Source: Megachile rotundata
Taxonomy: Eukaryota; Arthropoda; Insecta; Hymenoptera; Megachilidae
Direction of reading: 5' to 3'
Assembly (NCBI RefSeq): GCF_050947335.1
Contig: NW_027473874.1
Coordinates: forward strand, 1-64,000
Length of the DNA: 64,000 nucleotides
Position numbers and translations under genes: made by a program. A model generated the notes under the pieces. It worked only from the letters and a program-made list of their open reading frames with translations. It was not told where the DNA came from and ran no database searches. Positions 25,401 to 40,715 of this stretch are shown piece after piece. Numbering within the stretch: position 1 is the stretch's first letter; each line of letters starts with the position of its first letter.

Positions 25401-25950
25401 ATAAGCATAATATGGCTAATAATATGAGTTAGATTGATAATAATAAGAGTAGTGAGCATAGAAATTGTCGATCTCTCGATCATATAAGCATAAAATGGCT
25501 CATAATATGAGTTAGATTGATAATAGTAAGAGTAATGAGTATAGTAATTGTCGTTCTATCGATCATATAAGCATAATATGGCTAATAATATGAGTTAGAT
25601 TGATAATGGTTAGTGTATTAAGTATAGTAATTGCCGTTCTGTCGATCATATAAGCATAATATGGCTAATAATATGAGTTAGATTGATAACAATAAGAGTA
25701 ATGAGTATAGTAATTGTCGTCCTATCGATCATATAAGCAGAATATGGCTAATAATATGAGTTAGATTGATAATAGTTAGTGTATTAAGTATAGTAATTGT
25801 CGTTCTATCGATCATATAAGCATAATATGGTTAATAATATGAGTTAGATTGATAATAATAAGAGTAAAAAGTATAGTAATTGTCGTTCTATCGATCATAT
25901 AAGCATAATATGGCTAATAATATGAGTTAGATTGATAATAGTTAGTGTAT
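22430..25950 (+). repeat. Block shared between X and Y (partner 27907-31427)
   Basis: Offset 5477 bp, checked at CGTTCTCCCG (22814 and 28291) and at the core cassettes (24699 and 30176). It shows that blocks X and Y are themselves partly related, so the 13.6-kb unit contains an older internal duplication of about 3.5 kb. Confidence 0.75.
24699..25378 (+). repeat. Core cassette copy 5
   Basis: Complete cassette, G allele, marker at 25236, 98 monomers after copy 4. The distance is two bases short of a whole multiple because one extra single-base deletion (near 21089) falls in between. Confidence 0.9.
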
Positions 25951-26554
25951 TAAGTATAGTAATTGCCGTTCTGTCGATCATATAAGCATAATATGGCTAA
26001 TAATATGAGTTAGATTGATAACAATAAGAGTAATGAGTATAGTAATTGTCGTTCTACCGATCATATAAGCATAGTATGACTAATAATATGAGTTCGATTG
26101 ATAATAATAAGAGTAATAAATATAGTGATTGTAGTTCTATCGATCATATAAGCATAATATGGCTAATAATATGAGTTAGATTGATAATAATAAGAGTAAT
26201 GAGTATAGTAATTTTCGTTCTATCGATCATATAAGCATAAGATGGCAAATAATATGAGTTAGATTGATAATAGTGAGTGCAATAAGTATAGTAATTGTCG
26301 TTCTGTCGATCATATAAGCATAGTATGGCTAATAATATGAGTTCGATTGATAATAATAAGAGTAATAAGTATAGTAATGGTAGTTCTATCGATCATATAA
26401 GCATAATATGGCTAACAATGTGAGTTAGATTGATAATAATAAGACTAATAAGTATAGTAATTGTAGTTCTATCGATCATATAAGCATAAGATGGCAAGTA
26501 ATATGAGTTAGATTGATAATAATAAGAGTAATAAGTATAGTAATTGTCGTTCTA

Positions 26555-29500
26555 TCGACCATATCTGCATAATATGGTTAATAATATGAGTTAGATTGAT
26601 AATAGTGAGTGTAATAAGCATAGTAATTGTAGTTCCATTGCTCATATAAGCATAATATGATTAATAATATGAGTTAGATGAATAATAATAAGAGTAATAA
26701 GTATAGTAATTATCGTTCTCCCGATCATACAAGCATAAGATGGCAAATAATATGAGTTAGATTGATAATAATAAGAGTAATAAGTATAGTAATTGTCGTT
26801 CTATCGATCATATAAGCATAATATGGCTAATAATATGAGTTAGATTGATAATAATAAGAGTAATGAGTATAGTAATTTTCGTTCTATCGATCATATAAGC
26901 ATAATATGGCAAATAATATGAGTTAGATTGATAATAATAAGAGTAATAAGTATAGTAATTGTCGTTCTATCGATCATATAAGCATAATATGGCAAATAAT
27001 ATGAGTCAGATTGATAATAATAAGAGTAATAAGTATAGTAATTGTCGTTCTATCGACCATATCTGCATAATATGGTTAATAATATGAGTTAGATTGATAA
27101 TAGTGAGTGTAGTCAGTATAGTAATTGTCGTTCTGTCGATCATATAAGCATAGAATGGCTAATAATATGAGTTCGATTGATAATAATAAGAGTAATAAGT
27201 ATAGTAATTGTCGTTCTATCGATCATATAAGCATAATATGGCTAATAATATGAGTTAGATTGATAATAATAAGAGTAATAAGTATAGTAATTGTCGTTCT
27301 ATCGATCATATAAGCATAATATGGCTAATAATATGAGTTAGATTGATAATAATAAGAGTAATGAGTATAGTAATTTTCGTTCTATCGATCACATAAGCAT
27401 AATATGGCTAATAATATGAGTTAGATTGATAATAATAAGAGTAGTGAGCATAGTAATTGTCGTTCCATCGATCATATAAGCATAGTATGGCTAATAATAT
27501 GAGTTTGATTGATAATAATAGGAGTAATAAGTATAGTAATTGTCGTTCTATCGATCACATAAGCATAGTATGGCTAATAATATGAGTTAGATTGATAATA
27601 ATAAGAGTAATAAGTATAGTAATTGTCGTTCTATCGATCACATAAGCATAATATGGCTAATAATATTAGTTAGATTGATAATAATAAGAGTTGTGAGTAT
27701 AGTAATTGTCGTCCTATCGATCATATAAGCATAAAATGGCTAATAATATGAGTTAGATTGATAATAGTAAGAGTAATGAGTATAGTAATTGTCGTTCTAT
27801 CGATCATATAAGCATAATATGGCTAATAATATGAGTTAGGTTGATAATAATAAGAGTAATAAGTATAGTAATTGTCGTTCTATCGATCATATAAGCATAG
27901 TATGGCTAACAATGTGAGTTAGATTGATAATAATAAGACTAATAAGTATAGTAATTGTAGTTCTATCGATCATATAAGCATAAGTTGGCAAGTAATATGA
28001 GTTAGATTGATAATAATAAGAGTAATAAGTATAGTAATTGTCGTTTTATCGATCATATAAGCATAATATGGCTAACAATGTGAGTTAGATTGATAATAAT
28101 AAGAGTAATAAGTATTGTAACTGTCGTTCTATCGACCATATCTGCATAATATGGTTAATAATATGAGTTAGATTGATAATAGTGAGTGTAATAAGCATAG
28201 TAATTGTAGTTCCATTGCTCATATAAGCATAATATGATTAATAATATGAGTTAGATGAATAATAATAAGAGTAATAAGTATAGTAATTATCGTTCTCCCG
28301 ATCATACAAGCATAAGATGGCAAATAATATGAGTTAGATTGATAATAATAAGAGTAATAAGTATAGTAATTGTCGTTCTATCGATCATATAAGCATAATA
28401 TGGCTAATAATATGAGTTAGATTGATAATAATAAGAGTAATGAGTATAGTAATTTTCGTTCTATCGATCATATAAGCATAATATGGCAAATAATATGAGT
28501 TAGATTGATAATAATAAGAGTAATAAGTATAGTAATTGTCGTTCTATCGATCATATAAGCATAATATGGCAAATAATATGAGTCAGATTGATAATAATAA
28601 GAGTAATAAGTATAGTAATTGTCGTTCTATCGACCATATCTGCATAATATGGTTAATAATATGAGTTAGATTGATAATAGTGAGTGTAGTCAGTATAGTA
28701 ATTGTCGTTCTGTCGATCATATAAGCATAGAATGGCTAATAATATGAGTTCGATTGATAATAATAAGAGTAATAAGTATAGTAATTGTCGTTCTATCGAT
28801 CATATAAGCATAATATGGCTAATAATATGAGTTAGATTGATAATAATAAGAGTAATAAGTATAGTAATTGTCGTTCTATCGATCATATAAGCATAATATG
28901 GCTAATAATATGAGTTAGATTGATAATAATAAGAGTAATGAGTATAGTAATTTTCGTTCTATCGATCACATAAGCATAATATGGCTAATAATATGAGTTA
29001 GATTGATAATAATAAGAGTAGTGAGCATAGTAATTGTCGTTCCATCGATCATATAAGCATAGTATGGCTAATAATATGAGTTTGATTGATAATAATAGGA
29101 GTAATAAGTATAGTAATTGTCGTTCTATCGATCACATAAGCATAGTATGGCTAATAATATGAGTTAGATTGATAATAATAAGAGTAATAAGTATAGTAAT
29201 TGTCGTTCTATCGATCACATAAGCATAATATGGCTAATAATATTAGTTAGATTGATAATAATAAGAGTTGTGAGTATAGTAATTGTCGTCCTATCGATCA
29301 TATAAGCATAAAATGGCTAATAATATGAGTTAGATTGATAATAGTAAGAGTAATGAGTATAGTAATTGTCGTTCTATCGATCATATAAGCATAATATGGC
29401 TAATAATATGAGTTAGGTTGATAATAATAAGAGTAATAAGTATAGTAATTGTCGTTCTATCGATCATATAAGCATAGTATGGCTAATAATATGAGTTAGA

Positions 29501-32500
29501 TTGATAATAATCAGAGTAAAAAGTATAGTAATTGTCGTTCTATTGATCACATAAGCATAATATGGCTAATAATATGAGTTAGATTGATAATAATAAGAGT
29601 TATGAGTATAGTAATTGTCGTTCTATCGATCATATAAGCATAAAATGGCTAATAATATGAGTTAGATTGATAATAGTAAGAGTAATGAGTATAGTAATTG
29701 TCGTTCTATCGATCACATAAGCATAATATGGCTAATAATATGAGTTAGATTGATAACAATAAGAGTAATGAGTATAGTAATTGTCGTCCTATCGATCATA
29801 TAAGCAGAATATGGCTAATAATATGAGTTAGATTGATAATAATAAGTGTAGTGAGCATAGTAATTGTCGTTCTATCGATCATATAAGCATAGTATGGCTA
29901 ATAATATGAGTTAGATTGATAATAATAAGAGTAATAAGTATAGTAATTGTCGTTCTATCGATCACATAAGCATAATATGGCTAATAATATGAGTTAGATT
30001 GATAATAATAAGAGTAATGAGTATAGTAATTGTTGTTCTATCGATCATATAAGCATAATATGGCTAATAATATGAGTTAGATTGATAATAATAAGAGTAA
30101 TAAGTATAGTAATTATCGTTCTACCGATCATACAAGCATAATATGGCTAATAATATTAGTTAGATTGATAATAATGAGAGTCGTGAGTATAGTACTTGTA
30201 GTTCTCTCGATCATATCTGCATAATATGGTTAATAATATGAGCTAGATTGATAATAATAAGAGTAATATGTATAGTAATTGTAGTTCGATCGGTCATATA
30301 AGCATAATATGGCTAATAATATGGGTTAGATTGATAATAATAAGAGTAATAAGTATAGTAATTATCGTTCCACCGATCATACAAGCATAATATGGCTAAT
30401 AATATGAGTTAGATTGATAATAATAAGAGAAATAAGTATAGTAATTATCGTTCTACCGATCATATAAGCATTATATGGCTAATAATATGAGTTAGATCGA
30501 TAATAGTTAGTGTAATAAGTATAGTAATTGTCGTTCTGTCGATCATATAAGCATAATATGGCTAATAATATGAGTTAGATTGATAATAGTGAGTGTAATA
30601 AGTATAGTAATTGTAGTTCTATTGCTCATATAAGAATAATATGATTAATAATATGAGTTAGATTGATAATATTAAGAGTAATAAGTATAGTAATTATCGT
30701 TCTACCGATCATATAAGCATATATGGCTAATAATATGAGTTAGATTGATAATAATAAGAGTAGTGAGCATAGTAATTGTCGTTCTATCGATCATATAAGC
30801 ATAGTATGGCTAATAATATGAGTTAGATTGATAATAATAAGAGTAAAAGCTATAGTAATTGTCGTTCTATCGATCATATAAGCATAATATGGCTAATAAT
30901 ATGAGTTAGATTGATAATAATAAGAGTAGTGAGCATAGAAATTGTCGATCTCTCGATCATATAAGCATAAAATGGCTCATAATATGAGTTAGATTGATAA
31001 TAGTAAGAGTAATGAGTATAGTAATTGTCGTTCTATCGATCATATAAGCATAATATGGCTAATAATATGAGTTAGATTGATAATGGTTAGTGTATTAAGT
31101 ATAGTAATTGCCGTTCTGTCGATCATATAAGCATAATATGGCTAATAATATGAGTTAGATTGATAACAATAAGAGTAATGAGTATAGTAATTGTCGTCCT
31201 ATCGATCATATAAGCAGAATATGGCTAATAATATGAGTTAGATTGATAATAGTTAGTGTATTAAGTATAGTAATTGTCGTTCTATCGATCATATAAGCAT
31301 AATATGGTTAATAATATGAGTTAGATTGATAATAATAAGAGTAAAAAGTATAGTAATTGTCGTTCTATCGACCATATAAGCATAATATGGCTAATAATAT
31401 GAGTTAGATTGATAATAGTTAGTGTATTAAGTATAGTAATTGTCGTTCTATCGATCATATAGGCATAATATGGTTAATAATATGAGTTAGATTGATAACA
31501 ATGAGTGTAATAAGTATAGTAATTGTCGTTCTATCAATCATATAAGCATAATATGGCTAATAATATGAGTTAGGTTGATAATAATAAGAGTAAATAGTAT
31601 AGTAATTGTCGTTCTATCGATCATATAAGCATAGTATGGCTAATAATATGAGTTAGATTGATAATAATAAGAGTAATAAGTATAGTAATTGTCGTTCTAT
31701 CGATCACATAAGCATAATATGGCTAATAATATTAGTTAGATTGATAATAATAAGAGTTGTGAGTATAGTAATTGTCGTTCTATCGATCATATAAGCATAA
31801 GATGGCTAATAATATGAGTTAGATTGATAATAGTAAGAGTAATGAGTATAGTAATTGTCGTTCTATCGATCACATAAGCATAATATGGCTAATAATATGA
31901 GTTAGATTGATAACAATAAGAGTAATGAGTATAGTAATTGTCGTCCTATCGATCATATAAGCAGAATATGGCTAATAATATGAGTTAGATTGATAATAAT
32001 ATGAGCAATAAGTATAGTAATTGTCGTTCTATCGATCATATAAGCATAATATGGCTAATAATATGAGTTAGATTGATAATAATAAGAGTAATAAGTATAG
32101 TAATTATCGTTCTACCGATCATACAAGCATAATATGGCTAATAATATGAGTTAGATTGATAATAGTGAGTGCAATAAGTATAGTAATTGTCGTTCTGTCG
32201 ATCATATAAGCATAGTATGGCTAATAATATGAGTTCGATTGATAATAATAAGAGTAATAAGTATAGTAATGGTAGTTCTATCGATCATATAAGCATAATA
32301 TGGCTAATAATATGAGTTAGATTGATAATAATAAGAGTAATGAGTATAGTAATTTTCGTTCTATCGATCATATAAGGATAAGATGGCAAATAATATGAGT
32401 TAGATTGATAACAATAAGAGTAATAAGTATAGTAATTGTCGTTCTATCGATCATATAAGCATAATATGGCTAACAATGTGAGTTAGATTGATAATAATAA

Positions 32501-33600
32501 GACTAATAAGTATAGTAATTGTAGTTCTATCGATCATATAAGCATAAGATGGCAAGTAATATGAGTTAGATTGATAATAATAAGAGTAATAAGTATAGTA
32601 ATTGTCGTTTTATCGATCATATAAGCATAATATGGCTAACAATGTGAGGTAGATTGATAATAATAAGAGTAATAAGTATAGTAATTGTCGTTCTATCGAC
32701 CATATCTGCATAATATGGTTAATAATATGAGTTAGATTGATAATAGTGAGTGTAATAAGTATAGTAATTGTAGTTCCATTGCTCATATAAGCATAATATA
32801 ATTAATAATATGAGTTAGATGAATAATAATAAGAGTAATAAGTATAGTAATTATCGTTCTCCCGATCATACAAGCATAATATGGCTAATCATATGAGTTA
32901 GATTGATAATAATAAGAGCAGTAAGTATAGTAATTGCCGTTCTATCGATCACATAAGCATAATATGGCTAATAATATCAGTTAGATTGATAATAATAAGA
33001 GTAATGAGTATAGTAATTGTCGTTCTACCGATCATATAAGCATAGTATGGCTAATAATATGAGTTCGATTGATAATAATAAGAGTAATAAATATAGTGAT
33101 TGTAGTTCTATCGATCATATAAGCATAATATGGCTAATAATATGAGTTAGATTGATAATAATAAGAGTAATGAGTATAGTAATTTTCGTTCTATCGATCA
33201 TATAAGCATAAGATGGCAAATAATATGAGTTAGATTGATAATAGTGAGTGCAATAAGTATAGTAATTGTCGTTCTGTCGATCATATAAGCATAGTATAGC
33301 TAATAATATGAGTTCGATTGATAATAATAAGAGTAATAAGTATAGTAATGGTAGTTCTATCGATCATATAAGCATAATATGGCTAACAATGTGAGTTAGA
33401 TTGATAATAATAAGACTAATAAGTATAGTAATTGTAGTTCTATCGATCATATAAGCATAAGATGGCAAGTAATATGAGTTAGATTGATAATAATAAGAGT
33501 AATAAGTATAGTAATTGTCGTTCTATCGACCATATCTGCATAATATGGTTAATAATATGAGTTAGATTGATAATAGTGAGTGTAGTCAGTATAGTAATTG
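26555..33600 (+). repeat. Large block X, second copy
   Basis: Second copy of 12945-19990. Private changes seen include CGACCATATAAGC near 31371 and CATAGTATAGC near 33296. The right limit falls after GTGTAGTCAG, where CTATCG replaces CTGTCG. Confidence 0.85.
30176..30855 (+). repeat. Core cassette copy 6
   Basis: Complete cassette, G allele, marker at 30713. It sits exactly 13609 bp after copy 4, as its counterpart in the second 13.6-kb unit, and 66 monomers after copy 5. Confidence 0.9.
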
Positions 33601-36367
33601 TCGTTCTATCGATCATATAAGCATAATATGGCTAATAATATGAGTTAGGTTGATAATAATAAGAGTAATAAGTATAGTAATTGTCGTTCTATCGATCATA
33701 TAAGCATAGTATGGCTAACAATGTGAGTTAGATTGATAATAATAAGACTAATAAGTATAGTAATTGTAGTTCTATCGATCATATAAGCATAAGTTGGCAA
33801 GTAATATGAGTTAGATTGATAATAATAAGAGTAATAAGTATAGTAATTGTCGTTTTATCGATCATATAAGCATAATATGGCTAACAATGTGAGTTAGATT
33901 GATAATAATAAGAGTAATAAGTATTGTAACTGTCGTTCTATCGACCATATCTGCATAATATGGTTAATAATATGAGTTAGATTGATAATAGTGAGTGTAA
34001 TAAGCATAGTAATTGTAGTTCCATTGCTCATATAAGCATAATATGATTAATAATATGAGTTAGATGAATAATAATAAGAGTAATAAGTATAGTAATTATC
34101 GTTCTCCCGATCATACAAGCATAAGATGGCAAATAATATGAGTTAGATTGATAATAATAAGAGTAATAAGTATAGTAATTGTCGTTCTATCGATCATATA
34201 AGCATAATATGGCTAATAATATGAGTTAGATTGATAATAATAAGAGTAATGAGTATAGTAATTTTCGTTCTATCGATCATATAAGCATAATATGGCAAAT
34301 AATATGAGTTAGATTGATAATAATAAGAGTAATAAGTATAGTAATTGTCGTTCTATCGATCATATAAGCATAATATGGCAAATAATATGAGTCAGATTGA
34401 TAATAATAAGAGTAATAAGTATAGTAATTGTCGTTCTATCGACCATATCTGCATAATATGGTTAATAATATGAGTTAGATTGATAATAGTGAGTGTAGTC
34501 AGTATAGTAATTGTCGTTCTGTCGATCATATAAGCATAGAATGGCTAATAATATGAGTTCGATTGATAATAATAAGAGTAATAAGTATAGTAATTGTCGT
34601 TCTATCGATCATATAAGCATAATATGGCTAATAATATGAGTTAGATTGATAATAATAAGAGTAATAAGTATAGTAATTGTCGTTCTATCGATCATATAAG
34701 CATAATATGGCTAATAATATGAGTTAGATTGATAATAATAAGAGTAATGAGTATAGTAATTTTCGTTCTATCGATCACATAAGCATAATATGGCTAATAA
34801 TATGAGTTAGATTGATAATAATAAGAGTAGTGAGCATAGTAATTGTCGTTCCATCGATCATATAAGCATAGTATGGCTAATAATATGAGTTTGATTGATA
34901 ATAATAGGAGTAATAAGTATAGTAATTGTCGTTCTATCGATCACATAAGCATAGTATGGCTAATAATATGAGTTAGATTGATAATAATAAGAGTAATAAG
35001 TATAGTAATTGTCGTTCTATCGATCACATAAGCATAATATGGCTAATAATATTAGTTAGATTGATAATAATAAGAGTTGTGAGTATAGTAATTGTCGTCC
35101 TATCGATCATATAAGCATAAAATGGCTAATAATATGAGTTAGATTGATAATAGTAAGAGTAATGAGTATAGTAATTGTCGTTCTATCGATCATATAAGCA
35201 TAATATGGCTAATAATATGAGTTAGGTTGATAATAATAAGAGTAATAAGTATAGTAATTGTCGTTCTATCGATCATATAAGCATAGTATGGCTAATAATA
35301 TGAGTTAGATTGATAATAATCAGAGTAAAAAGTATAGTAATTGTCGTTCTATTGATCACATAAGCATAATATGGCTAATAATATGAGTTAGATTGATAAT
35401 AATAAGAGTTATGAGTATAGTAATTGTCGTTCTATCGATCATATAAGCATAAAATGGCTAATAATATGAGTTAGATTGATAATAGTAAGAGTAATGAGTA
35501 TAGTAATTGTCGTTCTATCGATCACATAAGCATAATATGGCTAATAATATGAGTTAGATTGATAACAATAAGAGTAATGAGTATAGTAATTGTCGTCCTA
35601 TCGATCATATAAGCAGAATATGGCTAATAATATGAGTTAGATTGATAATAATAAGTGTAGTGAGCATAGTAATTGTCGTTCTATCGATCATATAAGCATA
35701 GTATGGCTAATAATATGAGTTAGATTGATAATAATAAGAGTAATAAGTATAGTAATTGTCGTTCTATCGATCACATAAGCATAATATGGCTAATAATATG
35801 AGTTAGATCGATAATAGTTAGTGTAATAAGTATAGTAATTGTCGTTCTGTCGATCATATAAGCATAATATGGCTAATAATATGAGTTAGATTGATAATAA
35901 TAAGAGTAATGAGTATAGTAATTTTCGTTCTATCGATCATATAAGGATAAGATGGCAAATAATATGAGTTAGATTGATAACAATAAGAGTAATAAGTATA
36001 GTAATTGTCGTTCTATCGATCATATAAGCATAATATGGCTAACAATGTGAGTTAGATTGATAATAATAAGACTAATAAGTATAGTAATTGTAGTTCTATC
36101 GATCATATAAGCATAAGATGGCAAGTAATATGAGTTAGATTGATAATAATAAGAGTAATAAGTATAGTAATTGTCGTTTTATCGATCATATAAGCATAAT
36201 ATGGCTAACAATGTGAGGTAGATTGATAATAATAAGAGTAATAAGTATAGTAATTGTCGTTCTATCGACCATATCTGCATAATATGGTTAATAATATGAG
36301 TTAGATTGATAATAGTGAGTGTAATAAGTATAGTAATTGTAGTTCCATTGCTCATATAAGCATAATA
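33600..36367 (+). repeat. Extra segment inside the second 13.6-kb unit
   Basis: Between the second copies of X and Y there is more sequence than between the first copies: the offset rises from 13609 to 16017, that is 29 monomers. Positions 33601-35805 repeat 27792-29996 (offset 5809). At about 35805 there is a switch to a TAGATCGATAATAGTTAG monomer, and from about 35890 the sequence follows 32330 onward. The whole segment is explained by copying from neighbouring repeats. Confidence 0.75.
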
Positions 36368-36674
36368 TTATTAATAATATGAGTTAGATGAATAATAATA
36401 AGAGTAATAAGTATAGTAATTATCGTTCTCCCGATCATACAAGCATAATATGGCTAATCATATGAGTTAGATTGATAATAATAAGAGCAGTAAGTATAGT
36501 AATTGCCGTTCTATCGATCACATAAGCATAATATGGCTAATAATATCAGTTAGATTGATAATAATAAGAGTAGTGAGCATAGTAATTGTCGTTCTATCGA
36601 TCATATAAGCATAGTATGGCTAACAATATGAGTTAGATTGATAATAATAAGAGTAATAAGTATAGTAATTGTCG

Positions 36675-37504
36675 TTTTATCGATCATATAAGCATAATAT
36701 GGCTAACAATGTGAGTTAGATTGATAATAATAAGAGTAATAAGTATAGTAATTGTCGTTCTGTCGATCATATAAGCATAGTATGGCTAATAATATGAGTT
36801 AGATTGATAATAGTGAGTGCAATAAGTATAGTAATTGTCGTTCTGTCGATCATATAAGCATAGTATGGCTAATAATATGAGTTCGATTGATAATAATAAG
36901 AGTAATAAGTATAGTAATTGTCGTTCTATCGATCATATAAGCATAATATGGCTAACAATGTGAGTTAGATTGATAATAATAAGACTAATAAGTATAGTAA
37001 TTGTAGTTCTATCGAACATATAAGCATAAGATGGCAAGTAATATGAGTTAGATTGATAATAATAAGAGTAATAAGTATAGTAATTGTCGTTTTATCGATC
37101 ATATAAGCATAATATGGCTAACAATGTGAGTTAGATTGATAATAATAAGAGTAATAAGTATAGTAATTGTCGTTCTGTCGATCATATAAGCATAGTATGG
37201 CTAATAATATGAGTTAGATTGATAATAGTGAGTGCAATAAGTATAGTAATTGTCGTTCTGTCGATCATATAAGCATAGTATGGCTAATAATATGAGTTCG
37301 ATTGATAATAATAAGAGTAATAAGTATAGTAATTGTCGTTCTATCGATCATATAAGCATAATATGGCTAACAATGTGAGTTAGATTGATAATAATAAGAC
37401 TAATAAGTATAGTAATTGTAGTTCTATCGATCATATAAGCATAAGATGGCAAGTAATATGAGTTAGATTGATAATAATAAGAGTAATAAGTATAGTAATT
37501 GTCG
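36675..37504 (+). repeat. 5-monomer (415-bp) tandem duplication, copy C
   Basis: Units 36675-37089 and 37090-37504, collinear with copy B at the 16-kb offset. A private ATCGAACAT change lies near 37015. Confidence 0.85.
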
Positions 37505-37764
37505 TTCTATCGACCATATCTGCATAATATGGTTAATAATATGAGTTAGATTGATAATAGTGAGTGTAGTCAGTATAGTAATTGTCGTTCTGTCGATCAT
37601 ATAAGCATAGAATGGCTAATAATATGAGTTCGATTGATAATAATAAGAGTAATAAGTATAGTAATTGTCGTTCTATCGATCATATAAGCATAATATGGCT
37701 AATAATATGAGTTAGATTGATAATAATAAGACTAATAAGTATAGTAATTGTCGTTCTATCGATC

Positions 37765-38047
37765 ATAAAAGCATAGTATGGCTAACAATATGAGTTAGAT
37801 TGATAATAATAAGAGTAATAAGTATATTAATTATCGTTCTACCGATCATATAAGCATAATATGGCTAATAATATGAGTTAGATTGATAATAATAAGAGTA
37901 AAAAGTATAGTAATTGTCGTTCTATCGATCATATAAGCATAATATGGCTAATAATATGAGTTAGAATGATAATAGCGAGTGTAATAAGTATAGTAATTTT
38001 AGTTCTATTGCTCATATAAGTATAATATGATTAATAATATGAGTCAG
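37765..38047 (+). repeat. Marker series Q, copy 2
   Basis: Same series as at 21748 with the offset of 16017 bp, inside the second copy of block Y. Confidence 0.85.
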
Positions 38048-40715
38048 ATTGATAATAATAAGAGTAATAAGTATAGTAATTATCGTTCTACCGATCATAT
38101 AAGGATAAGATGGCAAATAATATGAGTTAGATTGATAATAATAAGAGTAATAAGTATAGTAATTGTCGTTCTATCGATCATATAAGCATAATATGGCTAA
38201 TAATATGAGTTCGATTGATAATAATAAGAGTAATAAGTATAGTAATGGTTGTTCTATCGATCATACAAGCATAATATGGCTAATAATATGAGTTAGATTG
38301 ATAATAATAAGAGTAATGAGTATAGTAATTTTCGTTCTATCGATCATATAAGGATAAGATGGCAAATAATATGAGTTAGATTGATAATAATAAGAGTAAT
38401 AAGTATAGTAATTGTCGTTCTATCGATCATATAAGCATAATATGGCTAACAATGTGAGTTAGATTGATAATAATAAGACTAATAAGTATAGTAATTGTAG
38501 TTCTATCGATCATATAAGCATAAGTTGGCAAGTAATATGAGTTAGATTGATAATAATAAGAGTAATAAGTATAGTAATTGTCGTTTTATCGATCATATAA
38601 GCATAATATGGCTAACAATGTGAGTTAGATTGATAATAATAAGAGTAATAAGTATTGTAACTGTCGTTCTATCGACCATATCTGCATAATATGGTTAATA
38701 ATATGAGTTAGATTGATAATAGTGAGTGTAATAAGCATAGTAATTGTAGTTCCATTGCTCATATAAGCATAATATGATTAATAATATGAGTTAGATGAAT
38801 AATAATAAGAGTAATAAGTATAGTAATTATCGTTCTCCCGATCATACAAGCATAAGATGGCAAATAATATGAGTTAGATTGATAATAATAAGAGTAATAA
38901 GTATAGTAATTGTCGTTCTATCGATCATATAAGCATAATATGGCTAATAATATGAGTTAGATTGATAATAATAAGAGTAATGAGTATAGTAATTTTCGTT
39001 CTATCGATCATATAAGCATAATATGGCAAATAATATGAGTTAGATTGATAATAATAAGAGTAATAAGTATAGTAATTGTCGTTCTATCGATCATATAAGC
39101 ATAATATGGCAAATAATATGAGTCAGATTGATAATAATAAGAGTAATAAGTATAGTAATTGTCGTTCTATCGACCATATCTGCATAATATGGTTAATAAT
39201 ATGAGTTAGATTGATAATAGTGAGTGTAGTCAGTATAGTAATTGTCGTTCTGTCGATCATATAAGCATAGAATGGCTAATAATATGAGTTCGATTGATAA
39301 TAATAAGAGTAATAAGTATAGTAATTGTCGTTCTATCGATCATATAAGCATAATATGGCTAATAATATGAGTTAGATTGATAATAATAAGAGTAATAAGT
39401 ATAGTAATTGTCGTTCTATCGATCATATAAGCATAATATGGCTAATAATATGAGTTAGATTGATAATAATAAGAGTAATGAGTATAGTAATTTTCGTTCT
39501 ATCGATCACATAAGCATAATATGGCTAATAATATGAGTTAGATTGATAATAATAAGAGTAGTGAGCATAGTAATTGTCGTTCCATCGATCATATAAGCAT
39601 AGTATGGCTAATAATATGAGTTTGATTGATAATAATAGGAGTAATAAGTATAGTAATTGTCGTTCTATCGATCACATAAGCATAGTATGGCTAATAATAT
39701 GAGTTAGATTGATAATAATAAGAGTAATAAGTATAGTAATTGTCGTTCTATCGATCACATAAGCATAATATGGCTAATAATATTAGTTAGATTGATAATA
39801 ATAAGAGTTGTGAGTATAGTAATTGTCGTCCTATCGATCATATAAGCATAAAATGGCTAATAATATGAGTTAGATTGATAATAGTAAGAGTAATGAGTAT
39901 AGTAATTGTCGTTCTATCGATCATATAAGCATAATATGGCTAATAATATGAGTTAGGTTGATAATAATAAGAGTAATAAGTATAGTAATTGTCGTTCTAT
40001 CGATCATATAAGCATAGTATGGCTAATAATATGAGTTAGATTGATAAAAATCAGAGTAAAAAGTATAGTAATTGTCGTTCTATTGATCACATAAGCATAA
40101 TATGGCTAATAATATGAGTTAGATTGATAATAATAAGAGTTATGAGTATAGTAATTGTCGTTCTATCGATCATATAAGCATAAAATGGCTAATAATATGA
40201 GTTAGATTGATAATAGTAAGAGTAATGAGTATAGTAATTGTCGTTCTATCGATCACATAAGCATAATATGGCTAATAATATGAGTTAGATTGATAACAAT
40301 AAGAGTAATGAGTATAGTAATTGTCGTCCTATCGATCATATAAGCAGAATATGGCTAATAATATGAGTTAGATTGATAATAATAAGTGTAGTGAGCATAG
40401 TAATTGTCGTTCTATCGATCATATAAGCATAGTATGGCTAATAATATGAGTTAGATTGATAATAATAAGAGTAATAAGTATAGTAATTGTCGTTCTATCG
40501 ATCACATAAGCATAATATGGCTAATAATATGAGTTAGATTGATAATAATAAGAGTAATGAGTATAGTAATTGTTGTTCTATCGATCATATAAGCATAATA
40601 TGGCTAATAATATGAGTTAGATTGATAATAATAAGAGTAATAAGTATAGTAATTATCGTTCTACCGATCATACAAGCATAATATGGCTAATAATATTAGT
40701 TAGATTGATAATAAT

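Larger units (their letters stand above)
20351..26612 (+). repeat. Large block Y, first copy (6.26 kb)
   Basis: Matches 36367-42629 at offset 16017 (16016 before the 21089 deletion). Shared rare words include CATAAAAGC, AGAATGATAATAGCG and the otherwise almost unique GTATGACTAAT (26074 and 42091). Private changes here include AATAACAGTAG near 23547 and AAGCGTAGTATGG near 23995. Confidence 0.85.
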
